From: JBBSVE01 sp038233815
Lineage (GTDB): Bacteria; Pseudomonadota; Alphaproteobacteria; Rhodobacterales; Rhodobacteraceae
NCBI GenBank assembly: GCA_038233815.1
Contig: JBBSVE010000166.1
Location: 1 to 6,429 of the forward strand
Direction of reading: 5' to 3'
DNA: 6,429 nt
Shown here: in pieces, positions 1-5,278 of the stretch
Numbering within the stretch: position 1 is the stretch's first letter
Layout: each line of letters opens with the position of its first letter
Made by a program: the position numbers and the translations under genes
The notes under the pieces: generated by a model
The model's database searches: none
What the model was told of the DNA's origin: nothing
Seen by the model: the letters and a program-made list of their open reading frames with translations, nothing else

Positions 1-37
1 CGAGCGGTGGCTCGATGCCACCCGAGGCGGCAGCCTC
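1..37 (-). terminator. Possible hairpins downstream of the malY-type gene
   Basis: Two short inverted repeats lie just past the stop of the minus-strand gene. One pairs GGTGGC (6-11) with GCCACC (17-22) around a 5-nt loop. The other pairs GAGGC (24-28) with GCCTC (33-37) around a 4-nt loop. Either could act as a transcription end or 3' stabilising structure for the gene ending at 56. No T-run is visible on the minus strand before the window ends, and such small GC stems are common by chance in DNA this rich in G+C. No coding feature is supported in 1-55. Confidence 0.2.
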
Positions 38-55
38 CGTCCCGGTCGCCAGCCT

Positions 56-1228
56 CTATTGGAGATCCCCGAAGGCGAACGCCAGACGCGCCACCGCCTC
101 CTCCACCCGCGCCCGGGGTGTCGCGAGGTTGAAGCGCATGAAACTCTCTCCGCCCTGCCCGAAGGTCTCGCCGTGGTTGGCCGCGATCTTCGCACCGTCC
201 TGTATGCGCGCCTTGAACTCCGCAGGCGTCATGCCGGTGCCGGAGAAATCGACCCATGCCAGATAGGTTGCCTGCAACGGCGCCGACCGCAGCCCCGGGA
301 TCGCGTTGACGCGTGAGTCGAAGATCCGGCGGTTCTCCTCCAGATAGGCCATCAGCGCGTCGAGCCATGCGGCCCCCGCCGGGGAATAGGCCCCAGCCAC
401 CATGTGCATGCCGAAGGAATTGGGCGACAGACCCAGTGCCGCCATCCGCTTGGCGAAGGCCGCGCGCAGCTTGGGGTCCGCGATGATGACGTTTCCGGTA
501 TGGCAGCCCGCGATGTTGAAGGTCTTGGTGGTGGCCGTCATCATCACCAGTCGGTCCGAAATTTCGGGCACGGCCCTGGCCATCACGGTATGCGTCTCGC
601 CCGGGAAGACGAGGTCGTGGTGAATCTCGTCGGACACGAGGATCAGATCGTGGCGAACGCAGAAATCCGCGACGCCCTGCAACTCCTCCTGCGTCCAGAC
701 CTGCCCACCCGGGTTATGCGGTGAGCAGAGAATGAACATCCGCTCCCGCCCGGTCATCTGGCGGTCCCATGCGTCGAAATCCATCGTCGCGCGGCCGTTC
801 CGGTCGGTCAGCGGGCATTCCACCACCTCCCGCCCCGCCGCCGCGATGACCCGCGCAAATGCGTGATAGACCGGCGTCGTCAGGATCACGCCGTCGCCCG
901 GGGCGGTGAAGGCATCGACGCAAAGCCCGGTTCCGTTCACGAGGCCATGGGTGGTGAAGATCCAGTCCGCCTGCACGTCCCAGCGGTGACGCTCCTTCAT
1001 CCACCAGCGGATCGCATCCAGATAGGCGGCATCGTCGCCGAAATAGCCGTAGATACCATGCGCCGTCATCGTCTCCAGCGCGTCCTGCACCGCTTGCGGC
1101 GGCCGGAAGTCCATATCGGCGACCCACATGGAGATACCGCTGTCCGGCGATACGCCGTAGAGCTTCTCCATCGCGTCCCATTTCACCGAATGGGTGCCGA
1201 CCCGGTCGATATCCTCGTCGAAATCCAT
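56..1228 (-). CDS. malY: MalY/PatB-family PLP-dependent C-S lyase / aminotransferase
   Basis: A 390-residue fold-type I PLP enzyme, the same length as E. coli MalY. The family cleaves cystathionine or related cysteine conjugates to a thiol, pyruvate and ammonia in the cytoplasm, and some members act as aminotransferases. Visible marks are Tyr121 in PVYHAF, Asn172 in SPHNPGG, Asp200 in SDEIHHDL (the EIH and following H are typical of MalY/PatB), the PLP lysine Lys235 in TATTKTFNIAG, Tyr322 in TYLAWVDF, and the carboxylate-binding Arg365 in SFMRFNLA. The N-terminus (DRVGTHSVKWD, then WVADMDF) is also family-typical. The ATG at 1228 has GAGGG 6 nt upstream (1235-1239). It is transcribed away from def and has no obvious functional link to it. 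The exact substrate cannot be read from the sequence. patB is an equally usable name, and E. coli MalY's maltose-regulator role should not be assumed. Confidence 0.88.
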   Translation of the reverse strand: MDFDEDIDRVGTHSVKWDAMEKLYGVSPDSGISMWVADMDFRPPQAVQDALETMTAHGIYGYFGDDAAYLDAIRWWMKERHRWDVQADWIFTTHGLVNGTGLCVDAFTAPGDGVILTTPVYHAFARVIAAAGREVVECPLTDRNGRATMDFDAWDRQMTGRERMFILCSPHNPGGQVWTQEELQGVADFCVRHDLILVSDEIHHDLVFPGETHTVMARAVPEISDRLVMMTATTKTFNIAGCHTGNVIIADPKLRAAFAKRMAALGLSPNSFGMHMVAGAYSPAGAAWLDALMAYLEENRRIFDSRVNAIPGLRSAPLQATYLAWVDFSGTGMTPAEFKARIQDGAKIAANHGETFGQGGESFMRFNLATPRARVEEAVARLAFAFGDLQ

Positions 1229-1369
1229 CGCTTGCCCTCGCCTTTGGGCGCAGGCTAGCGCCGCACCCCTCTGCGGGCCAGCGTTTTGATGTCACGGTCA
1301 CAATCGCGGTCGCGCAAGCGCCGCCGCACGGGATTGCGCGTGCGCCTCCGATTCCCTAGATCGCTCCGC
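1229..1369. promoter_or_regulatory. Divergent intergenic region between malY-type gene and def
   Basis: This 141-bp stretch separates two divergent genes and must hold at least one promoter in each direction. At the left end is the GAGGG ribosome-binding site of the minus-strand gene (1235-1239). In the middle, near-repeats of GGTCAC/GGTCGC type occupy 1291-1314. A 7-bp inverted repeat, CGCGCAA (1311-1317) with TTGCGCG (1334-1340), spans a 16-nt loop and could be an operator or just GC-rich noise. A 28-codon upstream extension of the def frame begins at an ATG at 1286, but it is basic, Arg-rich and unlike deformylases, so I treat it as non-coding. Confidence 0.5.
1334..1362 (+). promoter_or_regulatory. 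Candidate def promoter, possibly giving a leaderless mRNA
   Basis: A TTGCGC box (1334-1339), a 17-nt spacer and TAGATC (1357-1362) resemble a sigma-70-type promoter, with three matches to consensus in each hexamer. Transcription would start about 7 nt downstream, at or next to the def ATG at 1370. That fits the absence of a recognisable Shine-Dalgarno sequence before def. The match is weak and rests on reading alone. Confidence 0.28.
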
Positions 1370-1894
1370 ATGATCCGTCCCATCCTCCTCCATCCCGACC
1401 CAAGGCTGAAGAAGCTGTGCGAGCCCGTGGGCGCTGTCACGGGGGAGATCCGCACGCTCGCCGCCGACATGCTGGCCACGATGTATGACGCCCCGGGGGT
1501 CGGCCTTGCCGCGCCGCAGGTGGGGGTGATGCGCCGCCTATTGGTGATGGACTGCGTCAAGGACCCCGCCGTCGACCCGCGTCCTCTGGCCCTGATCGAC
1601 CCCGAGATCGCGTGGGTGTCGGAGGATGTCTCGGTCTATGACGAGGGCTGCCTGTCGATCCCGGAGCATTACGCCGAGGTCACCCGCCCCGCGCGCGTCA
1701 CCGTGCGCTGGACCGATCTCGACGGCGCCGCGCGGGAGGAGACGTTCGAGGGCCTTTGGGCCACCTGTGTCCAGCACGAGATCGATCATCTCAACGGCAA
1801 GCTCTTCATCGACCATATCGGCCCGCTGAAGCGCCAGATGATCACCCGCAAGATGGCCAAGCTGAAGCGCGAGATGGCGCGCGACGGCGGATGA
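1370..1894 (+). CDS. def: Peptide deformylase (canonical, predicted active)
   Basis: This 174-residue metalloenzyme removes the N-formyl group from the initiator methionine of nascent proteins at the ribosome. All three family motifs are intact: GVGLAAPQ (43-50), EGCLS (92-96, Cys94 a metal ligand) and HEIDH (136-140, two His ligands with Glu137 as catalytic base). The basic C-terminal helix after GPLKRQMI also fits the family. The chosen start gives the usual N-terminus MIRPILLHPDPRL. The frame is open back to an ATG at 1286, but the extra 28 residues are Arg-rich and not family-like. No clear Shine-Dalgarno precedes 1370. It heads a three-gene unit and its stop overlaps the next gene's start (ATGA at 1891-1894), suggesting translational coupling. 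All its lysine codons appear to be AAG, in contrast with the end of the next gene. Confidence 0.95.
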   Translation: MIRPILLHPDPRLKKLCEPVGAVTGEIRTLAADMLATMYDAPGVGLAAPQVGVMRRLLVMDCVKDPAVDPRPLALIDPEIAWVSEDVSVYDEGCLSIPEHYAEVTRPARVTVRWTDLDGAAREETFEGLWATCVQHEIDHLNGKLFIDHIGPLKRQMITRKMAKLKREMARDGG

Positions 1895-2391
1895 TCCGGC
1901 CGGTCCTGATGTGGCCCGATCGGCGCCTGCGAACCCCCGCCGCCCCGGTGGTGGAGATCACCGATACGGTCCGCGCCCACTGGGCCGACATGGTCGACAC
2001 GATGGAGGCGATGCCGGGCTACGGACTGGCCGCGCCCCAGATCGGCGTGATGCTGCGCCTCGCGGTGGTGGACTGCTCGGCCAACCGGAACGGCGCGGTG
2101 CTGCTGGCCAACCCGGAGGTGCTCCATGCCTCGGTGGAACCCCGCGCGCATGAGGAGGCGTCCCCCAACCTCCCCGGCGTCTCCGCGCGCATTTCCCGTC
2201 CCCGCGCCGTGACGGTCCGGTTCCTGAATGAAGCGGGCGTGGTGGAGGAGCGTGATTTCGTCCATCTCTGGGCCACCAGCGTCCAGCATCAGATCGACCA
2301 TCTGGACGGGCGGATGTATTTCGACCGCCTCTCGCCCCTGAAGCGCCAGATGCTGCTCGCGCGCGCAAAAAAACGTCAGGGCGCCGGGTGA
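1891..2391 (+). CDS. Peptide deformylase-like paralog, predicted catalytically inactive
   Basis: A 166-residue paralog of the preceding def product, alignable over nearly its full length: both begin MIRP, share GLAAPQ-GVM (45-54), and share a P-L-K-R-Q-M segment near the C-terminus (149-154). Motif 1 is intact (GYGLAAPQ, 43-50). The EGCLS motif is replaced by EASPN (89-93), which puts Ser91 where the metal-binding Cys should be and Pro92 where the conserved Leu sits. The HExxH motif reads HQIDH (133-137), with Gln134 in place of the catalytic Glu. Losing both residues argues strongly against normal deformylase activity, although the two His remain. The reading frame is intact, so this looks like a maintained pseudoenzyme rather than a decayed gene. 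Possible roles are binding formyl-Met peptides, ribosomes or its active neighbour; none is shown. The ATG lies inside the def stop (ATGA) and the stop overlaps the fmt GTG (GTGA). The end carries the unusual codon run GCA AAA AAA CGT. Confidence 0.9.
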   Translation: MIRPVLMWPDRRLRTPAAPVVEITDTVRAHWADMVDTMEAMPGYGLAAPQIGVMLRLAVVDCSANRNGAVLLANPEVLHASVEPRAHEEASPNLPGVSARISRPRAVTVRFLNEAGVVEERDFVHLWATSVQHQIDHLDGRMYFDRLSPLKRQMLLARAKKRQGAG

Positions 2392-2417
2392 GGATCGTGT
2401 TCATGGGCACGCCGGCG
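2367..2417 (+). promoter_or_regulatory. Candidate -1 frameshift site and stem-loop enclosing the fmt start
   Basis: Seven A (2367-2373) are phased as A AAA AAA in the deformylase-like frame, the X XXY YYZ form of a bacterial slippery heptamer. After an 8-nt spacer (2374-2381), CGCCGGGTG (2382-2390) can pair with CAC and CCGGCG (2408-2410, 2412-2417): nine base pairs, one bulged G (2411), a 17-nt loop. A -1 shift would continue without a stop into the fmt frame, giving 161 + 5 + 298 = 464 residues. The stem also contains the fmt GTG (2388-2390) and loops out the in-frame ATG at 2403. It could therefore instead restrict fmt initiation until a ribosome finishing the upstream gene opens it. Partial Shine-Dalgarno AGGG (2378-2381) sits 6 nt before the GTG. 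Sequence features are seen; function is inferred. Confidence 0.35.
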
Positions 2418-3284
2418 TTTGCGGTTCCGGTCCTGACCGCGCTCGCCGCACGGCACGACATTATCGCCGCCTACACCCAACCGCCCCGCCCGTCGGGCCG
2501 GGGCCAGCACCTGCGCCCGGGCCCGGTCCAGTCGCAGGCCGAGGCTCTGGGCATCCCGGTGCGCCATCCGGTGTCGTTGCGAAGCGAGGTGGCGCTTGCG
2601 GCCCTCGCGGCGCTTGGTCCCGACCTCGCCGTCGTGGTGGCCTACGGGTTGATCCTGCCGCAAGCGGCGCTCGATGCCCCGAGGCTCGGCTGTCTCAACG
2701 TCCATGCCTCGCTGCTGCCGCGCTGGCGCGGTGCGGCGCCGATCCACCGGGCGATCATGGCGGGCGATGCGGCGACCGGCATCTCCATCATGGCGATGGA
2801 GGCGGGTCTCGACACCGGGCCGGTGCTTGCGTCCGAACCGACGCCGATCGGGCCTGAGGACACCACCGCCACGCTCCACGACCGCCTGTCGGCGATGGGG
2901 GCCGCGCTGATCCTCGATGCCATTGACCGCCTGTCCGACATCGCGCCGGTGCCGCAGCCGGAGGCGGGCGTCACCTATGCCGCCAAGATCGGCAAGGAGG
3001 AGGCGCGGATTGATTGGACCCGCCCCGCGGCGGAGGTCGACCGCCAGATCCGCGGCCTCTCCCCCTTTCCCGGCGCGTGGTGCATGGCGGGGGGCGACCG
3101 GATCAAGCTCCTCTCCAGCCGCATGGCCGAAGGGGAAGGGCCGGCGGGGACGAAGCTCCACGGCCTCACCATCGCCTGCGGCAACGGAGCGGTGGAGATC
3201 ACGTCGCTCCAGCGCGAGGGCAAGCGCGCAACGGATGCGGCGGGTTTTTTGCGCGGCGCGGACCTGCCGGACCGGCTGACATGA
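2388..3284 (+). CDS. fmt: Methionyl-tRNA formyltransferase
   Basis: A 298-residue cytoplasmic enzyme that transfers a formyl group from 10-formyl-tetrahydrofolate to Met-tRNA(fMet), which permits bacterial initiation. The N-terminal Rossmann-type domain starts MRIVFMGTPAFAVP. The tRNA-binding loop is present as QPPRPSGRGQHLRPGPVQ (31-48; Arg38 lies where the loop arginine is expected). The catalytic region includes NVHASLLPRWRGAAPI (104-119; Asn104, His106) and Asp142 in GLDTGPVL. The linker KIGKEEARIDW (200-210) leads into an OB-fold C-terminal domain with SPFPGAW. Length is slightly below E. coli's 315. The GTG start at 2388 keeps the conserved MRIVF opening; the ATG at 2403 would delete it. 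The GTG overlaps the upstream stop (GTGA), so translation is probably coupled. It converges with rnhA 12 nt away. Confidence 0.96.
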   Translation: MRIVFMGTPAFAVPVLTALAARHDIIAAYTQPPRPSGRGQHLRPGPVQSQAEALGIPVRHPVSLRSEVALAALAALGPDLAVVVAYGLILPQAALDAPRLGCLNVHASLLPRWRGAAPIHRAIMAGDAATGISIMAMEAGLDTGPVLASEPTPIGPEDTTATLHDRLSAMGAALILDAIDRLSDIAPVPQPEAGVTYAAKIGKEEARIDWTRPAAEVDRQIRGLSPFPGAWCMAGGDRIKLLSSRMAEGEGPAGTKLHGLTIACGNGAVEITSLQREGKRATDAAGFLRGADLPDRLT

Positions 3285-3295
3285 CGGGCAGGTCC
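3260..3295. terminator. Inverted repeat between convergent fmt and rnhA
   Basis: GGACCTGCC (3260-3268) is the exact reverse complement of GGCAGGTCC (3287-3295). This forms a 9-bp stem with an 18-nt loop that contains the fmt stop codon (3282-3284). It lies in the 12-nt gap between convergent genes, so a shared bidirectional terminator is plausible. No T-run follows on either strand, so it is not a textbook intrinsic terminator. It may instead act as a 3' RNA-stabilising structure. Confidence 0.35.
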
Positions 3296-3296
3296 C

Positions 3297-3749
3297 TCAG
3301 CCCTTGAAAGGCGCCATCCCGGCCCGCGCCAAGGCATCCGCGCGCTCATTCTCGGCATGTCCGGCATGGCCCTTGATCCAGCGCCATGTGACCTTGTGGC
3401 GGGCCTGTGCGGCATCGAGCCGCTGCCAGAGGTCGACGTTCTTCACCGCCGGTCCGGCGGCCGTCTTCCAGCCCTTGCGCTTCCACCCCGCGAGCCATTC
3501 CGTGATGCCGTTCTTGACGTAGGCGCTGTCGGTGATGACCACGATCTCCGCCCCGCCGTTCAGCGCCTCAAGCGCGGAGATCGCGGCCATCAGCTCCATC
3601 CGGTTGTTGGTGGTCAGACCCTCGCCGCCGGAAAGCTCCCGCTCCCGCACCACCCGGTCGCCCTCACGCGCGAGCATCAGGACGCCCCAGCCCCCCGGGC
3701 CGGGATTTCCCGAACAGGCCCCGTCGGTATAGGCGAACAAGTCTGGCAT
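3297..3749 (-). CDS. rnhA: Ribonuclease HI
   Basis: A 150-residue endonuclease that cuts the RNA strand of RNA:DNA hybrids, removing R-loops and primer remnants in the cytoplasm. All catalytic residues are present: Asp9 in YTDGACSGNPGPGGWG, Glu52 in NNRMELMA, Asp74 in ITDSAYV, His128 in KGHAGH and Asp138 in NERADALA. The basic segment around GWKRKGWKTAAG (88-99) matches the handle region of E. coli-type RNase HI, which aids substrate binding. The ATG at 3749 has GGAAAG five nucleotides upstream (3755-3760). The gene lies 52 nt downstream of the DUF3429 gene on the same strand, so it is probably the last gene of the ispH transcript. It faces fmt tail to tail. Confidence 0.96.
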   Translation of the reverse strand: MPDLFAYTDGACSGNPGPGGWGVLMLAREGDRVVRERELSGGEGLTTNNRMELMAAISALEALNGGAEIVVITDSAYVKNGITEWLAGWKRKGWKTAAGPAVKNVDLWQRLDAAQARHKVTWRWIKGHAGHAENERADALARAGMAPFKG

Positions 3750-3801
3750 GGCATCTTTCCGATCCTGATTGCCGACGGCTTACGGAGCCCGCGCCGACGC
3801 G

Positions 3802-4260
3802 TCAACCGAACGCGGTGACGGCAAGGCACGCCAGCACCACGACCGTCAGCATGACCCGGAACGGCAACCACCAGCCCGGCGCTAGTCCCCAACGCTGGAA
3901 GGCGTAGTCGAGGCCCAACAGCGCCGCAAACCCCGCCATCAGGTTGATCGCCGCCGACACCGGCCCGCCGCCCACCATGATGAACGCCCAGAGCGCCGGG
4001 ATCACCGACAGCGCATAGCCGAACCCTGCCGACCGCTCCGCCCGCGCGGTGAAGCCCCAGAGCACGCCGGACATGAACGACAGGATCACCGTTCCGTAGG
4101 CGAGCCCGACGTAAGGCCCGATGAACCGTGGCCCGATGGTGCGGAGCGTCAGCGCGGAGGCAGGCTCCCAAAGCTCGGTCAGCGCGCTCCAGAGGAACGG
4201 GAACAGCCCGGCCAGCCCGAGGGCCAGCGCCAATGGCGGCACGCGCCTCAGTTCTGTCAC
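3802..4260 (-). CDS. DUF3429-type integral membrane protein
   Basis: A 152-residue hydrophobic protein. About five membrane segments are visible at roughly residues 8-26, 47-69, 80-97, 100-120 and 128-150. The pattern GLAGLFPFLWSA, then Y-G-T-VILSFMSGVLWGF, then a tryptophan-containing ALWAFIM segment is what I recall for DUF3429 (a family of unknown function, in some proteins fused to other membrane domains). I infer an inner-membrane location; no enzymatic motif is evident. The GTG start (4258-4260) overlaps the ispH stop in a GTGA, and no good Shine-Dalgarno precedes it, so translation is likely coupled to ispH. The frame stays open far upstream to 5109, but that part is a shadow of ispH. 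A second reading, a TspO-like protein, is less likely from the motif pattern. Confidence 0.8.
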   Translation of the reverse strand: MTELRRVPPLALALGLAGLFPFLWSALTELWEPASALTLRTIGPRFIGPYVGLAYGTVILSFMSGVLWGFTARAERSAGFGYALSVIPALWAFIMVGGGPVSAAINLMAGFAALLGLDYAFQRWGLAPGWWLPFRVMLTVVVLACLAVTAFG

Positions 4261-5207
4261 GCCACGTCCCGCACCTGACGCGGCACCTTGAACTCCACCT
4301 GTTCGCGTGCGGTCTCCACCGTCTCCACCGTGACGGCAAAGCGGTCCCGGAAGGCGGCGACCACCTCCTCCACCAGAACCTCCGGCGCGCTGGCCCCGGC
4401 GGTGATGCCGATCGCGCGGATCCCCGAAAGCGCGCGCCAGTCGATGTCCGTCGCGCGCTGCACGAGCTGGGCATAGCCGCAACCCGCCGCGCGCCCGACC
4501 TCCACCAGCCGCTGGGAGTTGGAGGAGTTCGGCGCCCCGATCACCAGAAGCGCGTCGATGCGCGCCGCCACCGCCTTCACCGCCGCCTGCCGGTTGGTGG
4601 TGGCGTAGCAGATATCCTCCTTCGCGGGGCCCTCTATAGCGGGAAATCGCGCCTTCAGCGCCGCCACGATGTCGGCGGTATCGTCCACCGACAGCGTGGT
4701 CTGGGTGATGAACGCCAGCCGGGCGGGATCGCGCACGACAAGCGTCGCCACATCCCCCGCCGTCTCCACCAGCAGCACCTCCCCGTCGGGCAACTGGCCC
4801 ATGGTTCCGACCGTCTCGGGGTGGCCCGCATGGCCGATCATCACCATCTGGAGGCCCGTCGCCGCATGGCGCGCCGCCTCCGAATGGACCTTGGTGACCA
4901 GGGGGCAGGTCGCGTCCACCGCGATCATCCCGCGCGCCGCCGCTGCCGCGGGCACCGACTTCGGCACCCCGTGGGCGGAGAAGATCACCGGCCGGTCGTC
5001 GGGGCAGTCGGCCAGATCTTCGACGAAGACCGCCCCCTTGGCACGCAGGTCGTCGACCACGTAGCGGTTGTGCACGATCTCGTGGCGCACATAGACCGGC
5101 GCGCCCCATTTCGCGAGCGCCAACTCCACGATCTTGATCGCCCGGTCGACGCCGGCGCAGAACCCGCGCGGGGCGGCGAGGTAGATCGTGAGCGGGGGCA
5201 GCGACAT
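4257..5207 (-). CDS. ispH: 4-hydroxy-3-methylbut-2-enyl diphosphate reductase (IspH/LytB)
   Basis: A 316-residue iron-sulfur enzyme catalysing the last step of the MEP pathway, reducing HMBPP to IPP and DMAPP. The three Fe-S ligands are Cys17 (PRGFCAGV), Cys101 (DATCPLVTKVH) and Cys200 (EDICYATTNRQ). Substrate-binding and catalytic positions are visible: His46 (HEIVHNRYVV), His79 (FSAHGVPKSV), His129 and Glu131 (GHAGHPETVG), and the SSNSQRL segment (228-234). The start is set by AAGGAG (5214-5219) six nucleotides before the ATG at 5207. An in-frame ATG at 5237 would add ten non-conserved residues and overrun the ribosome-binding site. A candidate promoter lies at 5237-5265. It heads an ispH-DUF3429-rnhA unit. 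I associate this neighbourhood with Rhodobacteraceae chromosomes from memory. Confidence 0.96.
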   Translation of the reverse strand: MSLPPLTIYLAAPRGFCAGVDRAIKIVELALAKWGAPVYVRHEIVHNRYVVDDLRAKGAVFVEDLADCPDDRPVIFSAHGVPKSVPAAAAARGMIAVDATCPLVTKVHSEAARHAATGLQMVMIGHAGHPETVGTMGQLPDGEVLLVETAGDVATLVVRDPARLAFITQTTLSVDDTADIVAALKARFPAIEGPAKEDICYATTNRQAAVKAVAARIDALLVIGAPNSSNSQRLVEVGRAAGCGYAQLVQRATDIDWRALSGIRAIGITAGASAPEVLVEEVVAAFRDRFAVTVETVETAREQVEFKVPRQVRDVA

Positions 5208-5213
5208 TGGGCT

Positions 5214-5219
5214 CTCCTT
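5214..5219 (-). promoter_or_regulatory. Ribosome-binding site of ispH
   Basis: The minus strand reads AAGGAG followed by six nucleotides and then ATG (5207-5205). This is the strongest Shine-Dalgarno in the window, and it fixes the ispH start against the upstream in-frame ATG at 5237. Confidence 0.85.
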
Positions 5220-5236
5220 ACAACGGGCGCGGAGCA

Positions 5237-5265
5237 AGAGTAGGGCCCGGCCGGAGCGCGGTCAA
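5237..5265 (-). promoter_or_regulatory. Candidate sigma-70-type promoter of ispH
   Basis: On the minus strand TTGACC (5265-5260) is followed by a 17-nt spacer and TACTCT (5242-5237). The -35 box matches TTGACA at five of six positions. The -10 box matches TATAAT at three. Transcription would start near 5230 and leave a leader of roughly 23 nt containing the strong ribosome-binding site. It lies entirely in the 71-nt gap between ispH and the upstream NYN gene on the same strand, so ispH need not depend on that gene's transcription. Confidence 0.5.
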
Positions 5266-5278
5266 ACCCGACGGTGGC

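Noticed and set aside
714..1301. A 195-codon minus-strand frame inside and upstream of the malY-type gene
   Set aside because: It is an alternate-frame reading of the same strand as the malY-type gene. It shows Arg/Gly-rich noise and no family motifs.
1286..1369. Upstream ATG for def adding 28 residues
   Set aside because: The extra residues are almost all Arg, Ser and Gln and do not resemble any deformylase N-terminus. The family start MIRPILLHPDPRL matches 1370.
1891..2391. Reading the second deformylase gene as a pseudogene
   Set aside because: It is full length with no stop or frameshift, overlaps both neighbours precisely and keeps most structural residues, so a maintained non-catalytic protein is the better description.
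2376..3161. A 261-codon minus-strand frame opposite fmt
   Set aside because: Low-complexity Arg/Gly/His composition and full overlap with a convincing fmt; treated as a shadow.
4261..5109. Upstream extension of the DUF3429 frame, which would give a 435-residue protein
   Set aside because: The extension is an out-of-frame reading of ispH with Gly/Arg-rich composition. The membrane protein begins naturally at the GTG overlapping the ispH stop.
5208..5237. Upstream ATG for ispH at 5237
   Set aside because: It would place the strong AAGGAG inside the coding region, adds ten non-conserved residues and overlaps the candidate -10 box.
4128..5243. A 371-codon open frame on the plus strand, antisense to ispH
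   Set aside because: The predicted protein is His/Arg-rich with no recognisable fold. It mirrors ispH, whose cluster ligands and substrate motifs are all intact. Long antisense frames are expected in GC-rich DNA.
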